A stretch of 64,000 nucleotides of DNA from Flavobacterium limnosediminis JC2902 (GCF_000498535.1 NZ_AVGG01000005.1:62001-126000); one strand, 5' to 3'; shown: positions 1 through 9,824, counted from the first letter of the stretch. The notes: generated from the sequence alone by a model not told the origin. Made by a program: numbers and translations.

Positions 1-2494
1 TCAAAAGTGATGATCCTTGAATTCTAACATCATCAATTGGCAATCCCCTTTGATTTAAGCAATTCTTAATACTTAAACCAAATTCATTTTGTAATGCTAA
101 ACTATTAAACTTATATGAATACCCTCTAGGCTTTATTTCTTGTGACCAGTTCAATAATCGATTACTTGTTTCTGTGAAATCTTTTAGTTTAGCATTTCTA
201 CAAGAAGCAAATAAAATCCCCTTTATTTCATCATTAGGCAAATTATTTTCTAACCCCAATTGCATTAATTGATCCAATTGAGAATCATTAAAATTTAAAG
301 TAAACAAATCTGATTGATCGGATATTCTTCTTTCGAGACTTTGTCTAATCTTAGTTTTTGCAGCATTATAAATATCAGCCACAAGTCCTGAAGCTTCCTC
401 TAAAACATGTCTTGCTCCAAGTCCTCTAGGATCGTCCACAAATTCTTGTGGCCAACCATTTTCATTAAATTTATTAACTAAATTTCTTGATGTGGTTCTC
501 ACCATTCTTTCCGCAAGTACACTTCCCGTTGCAGATAAGATTTCAAGCCACATTACTTTATTCTTCAAGTCTACCAACCAAGGAGCATTCGCATTAGCCG
601 AATTAGTAATTATTTTTAAATATAAGCTTATTGATGCTCCTGTAAAATTTATTGCTTCTGCACCTGTAGCAACGTACATACTAACAATTACACCTGAACC
701 TGTTTCTGTCCCAGCTAAAATCGTTCCACTTGCAAAACCCGATAAAGCTCTCAAATGCCTTATTTTGCTTATAGCTCCATAACCTCCCACAAAAAGTGAT
801 GCAAAATCAATAAAATATCCAAATCCTGTTCTAAAATTACTATCTCTGTTTTTACCATCAATGTACTTTAAAACAAAAATTGGTATTAAACTGTTAATAT
901 TACTTTCATTAGGAGTTCCTTCTACATTAATTACCGGAATACTAATGGCAGCACTTTGATTTGCATTTATTAAAGATACTGGTTGATAATAATCATATGT
1001 ACCATACAACCCCTTTTCACCACTGGCTTTATAATTATCTTGAACTGCTAAAATTTTATTTCTTGGATAACCTGTTTCATTATTAAAGTTAGTAAAATCT
1101 AAGACAAACTGTTTGACTTCCGAATCTACATTTGTTGAATAAAAATCAAAATTATCAAAATAAAAACCAGATGAAGAATCTGACACATAATTTAATGTTA
1201 TTGGAGCCGCTTGAAAATTTAAAACAGAATTTTCAATAAGTAAATCAAATGCTGAATCATTAGGATCTGGATTTGTTGCCAAAGAACGATTATACGTAAA
1301 TCTCTCAAGATTAGTTTGACTAAAAGTACTATTCTGATATGGATTACAGCTACTTACTTGCCATACTAAATATAAATTCATTGCCAATAGTTTCCTATTA
1401 TCATCACCAATGCCAATAAAAGAATCATCCACATCATTAAACAATCGGTCAAAAAGCGACCAGGAATTTAAGGAACTATATTTTGAAGCATCAACTAAAT
1501 CTCTTAGAAATTCATCAGCCTGATCTGGTACTACAGCTTTTACAACCCTTAAAACCAGATCTTCATTATTATTAAAAAGTAAGTAACCTTGACGAATTGT
1601 AGCATTTCTAACGATAAATTGCAATAAATTTAATTTACTCTCTGCAGTTAAAACTGTTAAGGCGCTAACTGACATTCCAACAACCAAGTTATATAACTTG
1701 TGTATACCTGTTGAATCTTGAATAATTTTTTTATTTAAATACCCGGAACGCCAAAAGTTATAAGTTGCATTTAAAAAGTCTTTTAATTCTTGCGTAGTTG
1801 GATTTGGATTTACAAATACATTTCCAGCCCAATAATAGATCTGACTGTTTTTAATTTCTGTAAATACCGCTTCATCTTCAAATAAGGGAAATATGCCGTT
1901 TACAATATTATTTATATTGATAGCGATTTTAGCAATTAATAAAGCTCTTTGATATCTTTCAGCTAAATCATCTGGAGCATTGGCATGAGGTATATTAGCT
2001 AAGTAGAAACTTGTAGATATTGCTTCTAAATGCATGTCTTCTAAAACAACATCTCCAATCGGATTTAAAATACTACCATCGCTATTCAGTAATGAACTTC
2101 CATTATAAGGTAATGTGTAAGTAAGCCACTGACCAAAATCTTCAGAACCCGTATATGGAGCTACTAACTTTATCTTTTTTACTTTTACCTGATCACCATT
2201 GGCGGCAACCTTAAAAGCATCGTCAAATTTAGTTTTAATGAAAGTAGAAAAACTATCTGCCATTTTACCTTTTCTATAAAGTAAAAACTTTTCTTCGTCA
2301 TAATATCCCTTTGCTATTTTTTGTTGAAAAGCTGAATTTTCAACTTTAACAACATCATCTTCAACAAAATGTCTATAAACCTTGCTATGATGGGTAAATC
2401 CTAATAGAAAACCATCTATAGAGTACTTTAAATCAGTAAAGTCATTAATTTTCACTACTTCCTTTCCTGCTAATATCGCTGCTTGATCCGCCAT
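1..2494 (-). CDS. Large unknown protein, C-terminus cut by window edge (possible polymorphic toxin)
   Basis: The frame is open from an ATG at 2494 to the left window edge, giving at least 831 residues with no stop. No signal peptide is visible. I do not recognise the N-terminal 700 residues. The last visible residues read DDVRIQGSSL, which loosely resembles the start of nucleotidyltransferase-like toxin domains (an arginine, then a G-S-S turn), but the metal-binding aspartates would lie outside the window. The gene starts two bases after the stop of the 720-residue gene upstream, so the two are surely co-transcribed and probably work together. A large N-terminal part followed by a possible enzymatic C-terminus suggests a secreted toxin, which is inference. 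Confidence is high that it is coding and low for function. Confidence 0.75.
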   Translation of the reverse strand, partial: MADQAAILAGKEVVKINDFTDLKYSIDGFLLGFTHHSKVYRHFVEDDVVKVENSAFQQKIAKGYYDEEKFLLYRKGKMADSFSTFIKTKFDDAFKVAANGDQVKVKKIKLVAPYTGSEDFGQWLTYTLPYNGSSLLNSDGSILNPIGDVVLEDMHLEAISTSFYLANIPHANAPDDLAERYQRALLIAKIAININNIVNGIFPLFEDEAVFTEIKNSQIYYWAGNVFVNPNPTTQELKDFLNATYNFWRSGYLNKKIIQDSTGIHKLYNLVVGMSVSALTVLTAESKLNLLQFIVRNATIRQGYLLFNNNEDLVLRVVKAVVPDQADEFLRDLVDASKYSSLNSWSLFDRLFNDVDDSFIGIGDDNRKLLAMNLYLVWQVSSCNPYQNSTFSQTNLERFTYNRSLATNPDPNDSAFDLLIENSVLNFQAAPITLNYVSDSSSGFYFDNFDFYSTNVDSEVKQFVLDFTNFNNETGYPRNKILAVQDNYKASGEKGLYGTYDYYQPVSLINANQSAAISIPVINVEGTPNESNINSLIPIFVLKYIDGKNRDSNFRTGFGYFIDFASLFVGGYGAISKIRHLRALSGFASGTILAGTETGSGVIVSMYVATGAEAINFTGASISLYLKIITNSANANAPWLVDLKNKVMWLEILSATGSVLAERMVRTTSRNLVNKFNENGWPQEFVDDPRGLGARHVLEEASGLVADIYNAAKTKIRQSLERRISDQSDLFTLNFNDSQLDQLMQLGLENNLPNDEIKGILFASCRNAKLKDFTETSNRLLNWSQEIKPRGYSYKFNSLALQNEFGLSIKNCLNQRGLPIDDVRIQGSSLL

Positions 2495-2496
2495 TT

Positions 2497-4659
2497 TTAC
2501 AATACAATTAATTCATCATCAATAATTATAGAAGAAACATTAATCTCCATCTTTGGCATATATTCACTATACCCTTTACTAAAATGATATTTTCTATCCA
2601 ACGAGTACACAATAACATCGCTGGTAGGTAATACTAGTTTTGTCATTCCTTCTTCATCAGAATCCTCTGCAACGATTCCCACTTTATATTTTTGGTATTT
2701 AATATTCTCTGGTGATATAAGTTCATTACCATCCTCAAACAAATCAATCAAAAACAGTCGCGGGTTTTTAAGATTTCCGTCATTAGGTATTAAAGCCTTT
2801 ATACTATCATTTTCTTCCTTAGTCAATCCTAACAGTATTTTGTTGGGGGTTGAACCATCTAGTGTTTTTAATTCCAGTCCGGTTATGGTTTGGGTACTGT
2901 CGGTAAACAACTTTAGGTTATAATAATAAGGTTCCGGTAATTGATAGGTTTTGCTTTTAGCTACTGTCCCTCCGGCTGAAGCACTGGTCTTAGTATCAGG
3001 AGTCACACTACCTGTTGCTGAAACAGTATTATTCATAACATCAGCCGTTTCAGTTACATAAGTAACTCTGGCCAAACTTGGAGTAGCTTCAATACCGGTA
3101 TCAATTGCATCATTTACCGTAAGTGTTTGCACAGCACTTATCCCCTGCTGTTGTTTATTATAGTAATGATTAATAAGCTTCAGTTTTTCGGAGGTCATTT
3201 TAGAGAATACCGGATCGCCTTCACCTCCCTTTAATAAAGGCTCAGATTGAATCAGGTCAAAAACATCATCAAAAAAATTAGGTCTGGCCATGACGGGTAC
3301 CGGCTGCTCGTTCTCGTCAAGTACAGTACCGGCTTCATATTCATAAGCAACTGCCTGATAAATTAATAAACTGATGGAAGAAATAGTATTTCCACTAACC
3401 GAAGGCGTACTCAATTTGATTACTTTAGTCAATCGACCGTAGTTCCCTTCGATATCCGGCGGCAGGCATAAATCATCCGAATTGCAAAAATTATTCTGTT
3501 GAGCATTATCAATAGTACCTATCTGTCCATACAACACAGTGTTCACATTATTATCGGTCACTAATTGTAAAAAGATATTATTAGTTACAGCTTCTGAAGT
3601 TGTTGTTTGTGTATTTATAATAACAGGCCAGTTATCTGTACCATAAATAGTTTCAATCAAAGAATTCTCCAACACCCCTTGCTTTATATTATCAGGAACT
3701 GATTCGGTAATTTTATAGTTCCCATAAAAATCATAACTACGGGTACGATCCCCCTGAATATAAATATACCAGTTATTCTTAGTATCAAAATTGTTGATAA
3801 CACTGCTGTAAATAGCATTTCCTGCAAATTCCGTTTTCACTCCGGAACCATCAGAAACAGATACTTTACCTTCTTTTGCAAACAAACCATAAAAAGCGGC
3901 TATATCTATAAATTGGGTAATTTGTTCGCGTTGCAGTTTATTTTCGTAATCAGTACCGACCAAAGTAATCGTAGCTTCGGGTTTTCTGGCATAGCCTAAA
4001 TCAAACACAAACTCGCCATTTTCAAAATTATGCTTGTAGTCCCCATAGTTCAGCACTACATCTATACCACATTCTCCACTGGCAAAATGTCCCAGACTTT
4101 TACCCGCATCAATCATAGGCAATTCAAACGGGTGATTTTCTGTTCCACTTGCGATTTCAGAATTCTTAAAAAAATAATCCGATAACAAAATACTTTCATC
4201 AGTTATGTTAGGATCGTAGCCTATAAATCTAGATGCAAAAGGAGGTTTCGTTATTGTCTGTCCATTCTCTCCTCTTGGGTTTTCTGCATAAAACGCATCA
4301 TAATCTGCATTTATTTTTACAATAAAATCAGACCCTGATGCGATAATATTACCAGAGCCATTAAAAAAATCAGTTTTTTGCAACCCCCTGTATATAAAGT
4401 ATTTTATATTTAATCCTGGAAACGGTTGTTTAAATGGCCTTAAAATTAAATTCACCTTATTCGAGTTTCCGGCACCTGATTGCGGCTGCACTAAAACTAT
4501 ACCCTTACATATCGAATATGCCTTTTTAGGATCGGTTAACGTGAATTTTGAAGTCAATCTAAAATTATTAATGTCCGTGGGGCCAAAAACCTGATTTGAA
4601 GACTGCTGAGAAAAAGCATTTTGCTCAATAAAAAAGTGAGATACGGATGATACCGACAT
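2497..4659 (-). CDS. 720-residue protein of unknown function, partner of the large downstream protein
   Basis: Complete 720-residue ORF with no signal peptide or membrane segment. I do not recognise a domain. The middle part is rich in aromatic and beta-prone residues (FDFYGNY-like patches), and residues roughly 540-590 form a Thr/Ser/Ala-rich stretch that looks like a linker before a C-terminal block. The C-terminus ends in a hydrophobic IIIDDELIVL. It is the first gene of a two-gene unit: its stop codon is two bases before the start of the next large ORF. The pairing with a possible toxin suggests a carrier, adaptor or structural role, for example in a contractile or type VI apparatus, but nothing in the sequence proves this. 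Confidence 0.75.
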   Translation of the reverse strand: MSVSSVSHFFIEQNAFSQQSSNQVFGPTDINNFRLTSKFTLTDPKKAYSICKGIVLVQPQSGAGNSNKVNLILRPFKQPFPGLNIKYFIYRGLQKTDFFNGSGNIIASGSDFIVKINADYDAFYAENPRGENGQTITKPPFASRFIGYDPNITDESILLSDYFFKNSEIASGTENHPFELPMIDAGKSLGHFASGECGIDVVLNYGDYKHNFENGEFVFDLGYARKPEATITLVGTDYENKLQREQITQFIDIAAFYGLFAKEGKVSVSDGSGVKTEFAGNAIYSSVINNFDTKNNWYIYIQGDRTRSYDFYGNYKITESVPDNIKQGVLENSLIETIYGTDNWPVIINTQTTTSEAVTNNIFLQLVTDNNVNTVLYGQIGTIDNAQQNNFCNSDDLCLPPDIEGNYGRLTKVIKLSTPSVSGNTISSISLLIYQAVAYEYEAGTVLDENEQPVPVMARPNFFDDVFDLIQSEPLLKGGEGDPVFSKMTSEKLKLINHYYNKQQQGISAVQTLTVNDAIDTGIEATPSLARVTYVTETADVMNNTVSATGSVTPDTKTSASAGGTVAKSKTYQLPEPYYYNLKLFTDSTQTITGLELKTLDGSTPNKILLGLTKEENDSIKALIPNDGNLKNPRLFLIDLFEDGNELISPENIKYQKYKVGIVAEDSDEEGMTKLVLPTSDVIVYSLDRKYHFSKGYSEYMPKMEINVSSIIIDDELIVL

Positions 4660-4967
4660 AAAAAACGAAGGGATTTAGTTAGCAATTCAAAATAAACATC
4701 CCAAAAGCCTCATTAAGAACCCCTTAACAATTATCTGCTTTAGTAAGAATTATTCAATTTCGAAGTCCTTAAAACTAACAAGATATTCCCTTTTACACCG
4801 TACGTATTTATACTGAATTTTTCCAAAATAAATCAATTTTAATATATTTAAAACTAAGACAAAAACTTAATCAACTAAAAATCAAACTGTTCAGTTAACT
4901 ACTAGCTTAAAAACAAAAAAGCTACCCCAACGGATAGCTTTTAACATTAATTTTATAAAAGTGATGA
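4660..4967. other. Intergenic region, no gene seen
   Basis: About 300 AT-rich bases between the 253-residue gene and the two-gene module. Apart from the terminator at 4916-4942 I see no ORF, repeat or RNA. It should hold the promoter of the minus-strand two-gene unit, but no clear TAnnTTTG box stands out. Confidence 0.4.
4916..4942 (-). terminator. Rho-independent terminator
   Basis: On the minus strand an AAAGCTAtCC / GGgTAGCTTT hairpin is followed by a T-rich run. It lies just past the stop of the 253-residue gene, so it ends that transcript. Confidence 0.7.
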
Positions 4968-5696
4968 CTACAACATCACTTCAGACCTCTTTACAATCTT
5001 CGAAATTCGTTTCTTCAAATCACCCATCAATTCGGTTAACGCACTTTCACACATCGGTAAAATTTTCTCAGGTTTAACAATAGGAACGCCACCTACCATA
5101 ACACCGGTTTTTTTTGAACGTTCGTTTTCAGTAAACGCAAAAACCTTATTCCCATTTTTGTCATACAAAGCTACGCGGGTAGTAGCTCTCATTTTTATAG
5201 TTGCCGTACTACCTACTCCAAAACCTTTTTCAAAAGCAAAATTAACATTCACAAACAATACACCATCAGATTTATCAGTAAACATCTTGGCAAGAGCTTG
5301 CTCATTATCTTTACCCATAAAACCTTCATAAATATATTTATACTTATCATAAACCAAATAGTTTGCTGCATCATAATCCTTTACATCATATTTTGGTATA
5401 AAATTTTGATAAGTATCATTATTGAAAACTTCAGCCTCAGGTACTAAGTCAAAAGGAAACTCTTTGGAATAATCATTAAAAAAATTATTATGATATTGCT
5501 CCAGTAACGGGGCCAGGTTAAATTTAGGATCGTCCCTAAGCTTCAGTATATCCTGAAGCAAAAAGTCATACCCGGCTCCCAAATCGTCAAACTCAACCAT
5601 TTTATTGGCATAAAAAGTTACAACAGTAACTTTTTTCTTTTGTGCTAATGCAGAAATAGAAACCAACACTAACAAACACACTAATAGTTTTCTCAT
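4968..5696 (-). CDS. Exported protein of unknown function
   Basis: The open frame begins at 5729, but the ATG at 5696 gives a textbook signal peptide: MRKLL, then a hydrophobic core, then SALAQ as a signal peptidase I site. I therefore choose 5696. The mature protein of about 220 residues carries a C-terminal part with a TIKMRATTRVALYDKNG-like beta hairpin and a Lys/Arg-rich helix. This is reminiscent of small periplasmic or outer-membrane-associated proteins with a two-layer alpha/beta fold, but I cannot name a family. It is followed by a terminator and preceded by an unrelated lipoprotein gene in the same direction. Confidence 0.75.
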   Translation of the reverse strand: MRKLLVCLLVLVSISALAQKKKVTVVTFYANKMVEFDDLGAGYDFLLQDILKLRDDPKFNLAPLLEQYHNNFFNDYSKEFPFDLVPEAEVFNNDTYQNFIPKYDVKDYDAANYLVYDKYKYIYEGFMGKDNEQALAKMFTDKSDGVLFVNVNFAFEKGFGVGSTATIKMRATTRVALYDKNGNKVFAFTENERSKKTGVMVGGVPIVKPEKILPMCESALTELMGDLKKRISKIVKRSEVML

Positions 5697-5781
5697 TTTT
5701 ATCATAGATTGTTTAAATAATAAAACCACCCCAAATTAGTATGAGGTGATTTTAATCAGATTTATTAAAATAGCACTAAAA

Positions 5782-6294
5782 TTATTGTTTTGTATATACT
5801 GCGTTAATATCAGTGGTGACATAAACAGGGGCTCCTTGTTCCGTCGTTCCAATTGCCTCACCATCAGGAACCGTCAAAGTAATTGTAGATCCGGAAACAG
5901 CATAAACATCGTTATACACATCACCGTCAAATGAATAAGTTAAAGTCAATGTCGTTCCGGAAACGCTCCACGTACCGGTAACATCTCCATCTTCATAACA
6001 ACCAATGGATTCACTTTCACCATTCATTATAATTTCAATCCCCTTGTCGTCATAAGTAAATGTATTATCAGCATTAAGCGTCATATATGACTCGTTAAGA
6101 CAAGCAGTTTCACTCATTTGATTAACAGAAGGTGTCCCGTCTCCATTCAAATCCTGAGCCTCAGAAATGTTAAATGCAGTCAGTTTATAGGTCCCAACAG
6201 GATTTGTTGTTGAGTTATTTCCCCCATTATCATCATTATTACAAGACGATAAAACTCCCAAACAGGCTACTAGCAATAAAAATTTGTTCTTCAT
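5782..6294 (-). CDS. Lipocalin-like lipoprotein
   Basis: 170 residues. The N-terminus MKNKF-LLLVACLGVLSSC is a lipoprotein signal with the lipid-bearing cysteine at residue 18, followed by an Asn/Asp/Gly-rich linker typical of surface or periplasmic Bacteroidota lipoproteins. The rest has the pattern of small lipocalin-like domains: VGTYKLTAF near residue 33, a TLNADNTF strand and a GTWSVSGTTLTL strand, ending with a beta strand before the stop. Such proteins are common in Flavobacteriia and their ligands are mostly unknown. It lies alone between the 253- and 227-residue genes. Confidence 0.75.
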   Translation of the reverse strand: MKNKFLLLVACLGVLSSCNNDDNGGNNSTTNPVGTYKLTAFNISEAQDLNGDGTPSVNQMSETACLNESYMTLNADNTFTYDDKGIEIIMNGESESIGCYEDGDVTGTWSVSGTTLTLTYSFDGDVYNDVYAVSGSTITLTVPDGEAIGTTEQGAPVYVTTDINAVYTKQ

Positions 6295-6352
6295 AATTGT
6301 TAAAATTTTTGTTTTTAAGTATATATTATCAATAGAAAATCAGTTACTTTTT

Positions 6353-7036
6353 TTAATACACAACACCCAAATTGGATAACTCGCTTTCGATTTCACTAAT
6401 CTTAGCATCCAGGAAAGCTATTTTTTCATTTGCTTCATTAATTTGCCTGTTACGTTCACTTGATGAACGCAAAAATTTAAATGCAGAAACATCATTTAAG
6501 TGTCTGACACTTTCTTCTCTTTCCTTACGAGCCTCAACAAGATTAAATTGCAATTCGTTAATTTTCTTTTGTCTTTCCTCCCTTTGTTGCTGTTCCAAAC
6601 GTTCTCTCTCAATCCTCTCCTGTTCGGCTATTTTTCTGTTCTGTTCATCTATCAGTTTCTGTTGTTCATTAAGCATCTCACTATTAGCTTTTGTCTCTTG
6701 AATTAATAGTGTATTCTCTCTATCTGAAAAAGAGAAAAACAAAACCAAAACAATAACCCCCAAAAAACTTCCTAACAACACTTTTGAACGATTGTCTTGC
6801 AAAAAGGAAACCTTTGATTCATTTAAAATTGGTTTGTAAACTGGTGGGTCTTTTTTAATTGGTGGAGGCATGGAAACCCACAAATCTCTTAATTCTTCAA
6901 GATCGCCGGCACTACTCCAATCCGACATACCTTCATACCAAACCATTGTTTGCTTAACAATTTTAATTTTCTTTAAATCGTTAAAAGAAACTGGCCCATG
7001 CTGAACTTCATCAACTATATAGTAATATCGTTTCAT
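6353..7036 (-). CDS. GYF_2 (DUF4339) domain membrane protein with coiled coil
   Basis: 227 residues. Residues 1-52 match the GYF_2/DUF4339 pattern: YYYIVDEVQHGPVSFNDL, then a hydrophobic strand, VWYEGMSDW, and a short helix ending in LRDLW. A single membrane segment lies near residues 87-103 (VLLGSFLGVIVLVLFF). After it comes a long Glu/Gln/Arg-rich coiled coil (about residues 115-227). GYF_2 domains are thought to bind peptides or other proteins at the cytoplasmic face. The start lies six bases past the stop of the SH3 protein gene, so the two are co-transcribed, which suggests a shared envelope role. Confidence 0.8.
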   Translation of the reverse strand: MKRYYYIVDEVQHGPVSFNDLKKIKIVKQTMVWYEGMSDWSSAGDLEELRDLWVSMPPPIKKDPPVYKPILNESKVSFLQDNRSKVLLGSFLGVIVLVLFFSFSDRENTLLIQETKANSEMLNEQQKLIDEQNRKIAEQERIERERLEQQQREERQKKINELQFNLVEARKEREESVRHLNDVSAFKFLRSSSERNRQINEANEKIAFLDAKISEIESELSNLGVVY

Positions 7037-7042
7037 AAAAAA

Positions 7043-7606
7043 CTACTTTAGGTTTTTTCTATAAACATATCCTTCGGTACCAATACCTACAACTTCAACT
7101 TTTACCCAGTCTGAGGTAGTCGTTTCGATACAACGTACATACTCCCCTTTTTCAAGCTTAACTAAAACGGGATAGTCTTTTCCTGGTCCGGAACGAACAT
7201 TAAGTATTGGTGTTATTACGGTCAAAACCGTATCGTAAGACAACTCTTCATTTGCTGGAGTTGAAGTTGCTTCATTGCCATACAAACCGTACGATGCTGA
7301 AGAATATCTTGAAGCAGTAGAACTAGAACTGCTTTTCTTTCTTTTGGTACTTTTGCTACCTCCTGAACTTGAAGAAGTAAAATTGGAAGCACTACTTCCA
7401 CCAGCACAAACACCGCAACTTCCACCATTTTGAGAACAATGTTTACATCTTGAACAATTAGAACAAGCCGTACAATAAGATGATCCGGTACAACGCCCTC
7501 CAACATCACAACTGGAAGCAATAAGTTTAGATTTAAGTTTCGTTTGTGAATAAACAGTTGTGCTTAAGGACAGCACAAAAAGAAGAGAAAATAGTATTCG
7601 TGTCAT
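7043..7606 (-). CDS. Secreted Cys-rich protein with C-terminal SH3 domain
   Basis: 187 residues. A signal peptide ends at about VYSQ (residue 21). Residues 33-69 hold about eleven cysteines in CxxC-like spacing (CTACSNCSRCKHCSQNG). This is followed by a Ser/Lys-rich low-complexity linker (about 73-110) and a bacterial SH3 domain (about 128-187) with the hallmark LNVRSGPGKDYPVL. SH3 domains of this kind often bind peptidoglycan or other cell-wall ligands. The Cys-rich block could bind metal or form disulfides, which is inference. It forms a two-gene unit with the GYF_2 protein. Confidence 0.8.
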   Translation of the reverse strand: MTRILFSLLFVLSLSTTVYSQTKLKSKLIASSCDVGGRCTGSSYCTACSNCSRCKHCSQNGGSCGVCAGGSSASNFTSSSSGGSKSTKRKKSSSSSTASRYSSASYGLYGNEATSTPANEELSYDTVLTVITPILNVRSGPGKDYPVLVKLEKGEYVRCIETTTSDWVKVEVVGIGTEGYVYRKNLK

Positions 7607-7702
7607 TTTGGTTAAGATTATTTACCAAAACTCAAGAAATTAACCACACAAAACAATACCGGAAAATACTGAATTTAAACTATAAAAGAAAGGAACGATT
7701 AG

Positions 7703-8362
7703 TTATATTTCTTCAACTAACAACAATCCGTTTCTTAGAACAAACAAGATAACCCCTATAAAATTCTTAGAGTTCGTTTTCTCCATAATACGCTTTCGGT
7801 GGGTTTCTACCGTGCGTACATTAATACACAACTTATCAGCAATTTCGCCGCTACTCAATTCTTTACAAGCTAATCGGATAATTTCCATTTCTCGATGACT
7901 AATGGATACCGCAGCCGTCAGTCTACTGGCAGGCATACGCTTTTCCCATAATATAGCCTCTCTGATTACTGAAGCCAAATCGTCATCAAAAAAGTACTCT
8001 TTCTCTTTTATGCTTTGTATAGCTTTTTCAAGTTTCTCAGGTTCCGCATCTTTGGAGAAAAATCCATTTGCACCCAACTCCATTACCTTATAAATACTCT
8101 CTTTAGTGGTAAGCTGGGAAATAATTAAAATCTTAATGTCAGGATAATTCTTCCGAAGGAGTTTACACGTTTCAAAACCATCCATTTCAGGCATCTGAAT
8201 ATCCAACAAAACTAAATCCAATGAAGTAGATTCCAATTCCTCACACAAATCCTTTCCGTTACCGGCTTGTAACACTACCTCCGCTCCCTCAATCGAGTCT
8301 ATCAAAAGTGCCAAACTCTTTCTAAAAAGACGATGATCATCAACCAAACCTATTCGTAACAT
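7703..8362 (-). CDS. LuxR/NarL-family response regulator
   Basis: 219 residues. The receiver domain (1-120) has acidic residues D8/D9, phospho-acceptor D54 in LLDIQMPEMDG, and a later ISQLTTKES segment. The LuxR-type HTH (about 150-215) shows SHREMEIIRLACKELSSGEI and the recognition helix VRTVETHRKRI. It starts two bases past the stop of the sensor kinase gene and is therefore its cognate regulator. NarL-type regulators dimerise on DNA after phosphorylation. The target genes are not known, but the exported-protein cluster just downstream on the same strand is an obvious candidate. Confidence 0.93.
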   Translation of the reverse strand: MLRIGLVDDHRLFRKSLALLIDSIEGAEVVLQAGNGKDLCEELESTSLDLVLLDIQMPEMDGFETCKLLRKNYPDIKILIISQLTTKESIYKVMELGANGFFSKDAEPEKLEKAIQSIKEKEYFFDDDLASVIREAILWEKRMPASRLTAAVSISHREMEIIRLACKELSSGEIADKLCINVRTVETHRKRIMEKTNSKNFIGVILFVLRNGLLLVEEI

Positions 8363-8364
8363 AA

Positions 8365-9126
8365 TTATTTTTTTAAAGTAATAACAAAATGATTGCCTTC
8401 AGAAACATCACGTTGCAATAATGCAGCTCCAAGCACTTTCAATCTCGAATTAATATTTTTAATACCACTCCCCTTAGAGCTGGCCGATAATGATTTAAAG
8501 TCATAAGACACCCCATCATCTATTATTTCAATAAAATTAGATGTCTCTAAAGAATACAAAACGACACAACAATGAGAAACGGAGCCATACTTAATCATGT
8601 TAGTTGTAAATTCCTGAACAACACGAAACAATTCATAACTGGTTTCTGGTGAAAAATCAGGAACAGGATCCTTACACACAACCTCAAATTGCATAGTTGA
8701 ATTTTTAGACAATCGCTCAAAATAATCCTGAAGTGCAACAGTAAATCCAGCCAATTCAAGCAATGGAGGCATCAATTTATACGATACCTGTCTGGTATTC
8801 TCTAAAGCTGCCTCAACACTTTCCTTAATTTCTGCAAACAGCTCCTGCTTATCTAAATCTTTTTCACTCTTTTGCAGTACTGAAAGGTAATTCCGGATAG
8901 CATTCAAATCACCGGAAACACCGTCATGTAAATCCGAAGCTATCCGCTGCCGCTCTTGCTTTTCACTATCTAATGAAGCTTTAAGCAACAATTCTGCTTC
9001 TTTTCGCTTCATCTTTATAAAATAGTTCTGATAAAACAATACAAGAAATATTAATCCAAAAGCAAAAAACAACATCACAGCTGTCCCTATCCAAAATACC
9101 GATTTTATTTCACTCGTCCCTTCCAA
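8365..9126 (-). CDS. NarL-type sensor histidine kinase (HisKA_3)
   Basis: 253 residues. There is one membrane segment at about residues 10-33, then a helical HisKA_3 dimerisation domain with the H-box RIASDLHDGVSGDL (phospho-acceptor His67), then a compact HATPase domain with an N-box-like TTNMIKYG and the G-box motifs DDG and GSGIKNINSRL. No periplasmic sensor domain of any size is present, so sensing probably happens in the membrane or through the multi-spanning protein encoded upstream, whose end overlaps this gene by 22 bases. It phosphorylates the response regulator encoded immediately downstream. Confidence 0.92.
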   Translation of the reverse strand: MEGTSEIKSVFWIGTAVMLFFAFGLIFLVLFYQNYFIKMKRKEAELLLKASLDSEKQERQRIASDLHDGVSGDLNAIRNYLSVLQKSEKDLDKQELFAEIKESVEAALENTRQVSYKLMPPLLELAGFTVALQDYFERLSKNSTMQFEVVCKDPVPDFSPETSYELFRVVQEFTTNMIKYGSVSHCCVVLYSLETSNFIEIIDDGVSYDFKSLSASSKGSGIKNINSRLKVLGAALLQRDVSEGNHFVITLKK

Positions 9127-9752
9127 ACTGTCACTATTAAAATTAATCTAAAAATTATATTGAAAATAATATTTAGCATCCAGAAATCCTTAAAACTAAA
9201 ATGAGAATTTACATGAATTAAATTTCCTAGCAAAAAAAGAAACAATGTTCCTGAAAAGTACAAAATCATCCCTGAAATAAAGTAAAAATATGACGAATTC
9301 CAAAGTGAACTTACTGTCATCTTTTCAAAAAGATCCTTAAACCACAAAAAAGAAAAAACATAAACAAATATTGTTTCCAAAGTTGATAAATATGAATCTG
9401 CTGTTAAATTACTTATTGATGCAGAATTCCAAAAAAATAATAATCCTAGAAAAAGTATCAAATACATTAATCCAAAAAGGACAAATAATTTTCCATATTT
9501 TCCATTCAGAACTTGTTTAAAAAAAAAATAAATAACAATGAACTCAAGTAGCAAATAAATTCTAAACCAATATTTTACGCTTACTTTAAAAACCAAGGAT
9601 CCTGTTAATTCATAAAATGAAGCAAATGCAACAAGAATCAAATAAGGGTACAAAACTTTAAGACTAGAATTAATCTGATTTTTAGAAATTAATAAATAAA
9701 TCAACGGAATAAATCCTAAAACATTTACTAATATAATTAAACCTAATGTCAT
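9105..9752 (-). CDS. Multi-spanning membrane protein, first gene of the two-component operon
   Basis: 215 residues, almost all hydrophobic, with about seven predicted membrane segments (for example residues 1-20, 33-50, 60-82, 90-108, 125-140, 152-175 and 188-210). I do not recognise a family by name. Similar small polytopic proteins sit upstream of HisKA_3 kinases in other Bacteroidota and may act as their sensory module. The 22-base overlap with the kinase gene supports tight translational coupling, and the short kinase lacks its own sensor domain. Confidence 0.75.
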   Translation of the reverse strand: MTLGLIILVNVLGFIPLIYLLISKNQINSSLKVLYPYLILVAFASFYELTGSLVFKVSVKYWFRIYLLLEFIVIYFFFKQVLNGKYGKLFVLFGLMYLILFLGLLFFWNSASISNLTADSYLSTLETIFVYVFSFLWFKDLFEKMTVSSLWNSSYFYFISGMILYFSGTLFLFLLGNLIHVNSHFSFKDFWMLNIIFNIIFRLILIVTVWKGRVK

Positions 9753-9769
9753 CGAAAATTAAATTAAAA

Positions 9770-9797
9770 GAAAACCTGTTTAAAAAACAGGCTTTCT
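9770..9797 (-). terminator. Terminator of the 104-residue gene
   Basis: A GAAAGCCTGTTT / AAACAGGTTTTC hairpin lies downstream of the minus-strand 104-residue gene and before the start of the two-component operon. Confidence 0.65.
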
Positions 9798-9824
9798 TCA
9801 TTTACACTTGGCACAAAGGTATAT

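Noticed and set aside
6372..6706. Plus-strand ORFs opposite the GYF_2 coiled-coil gene
   Set aside because: Ser/Leu-rich antisense shadows of a Glu/Lys-rich coiled coil.
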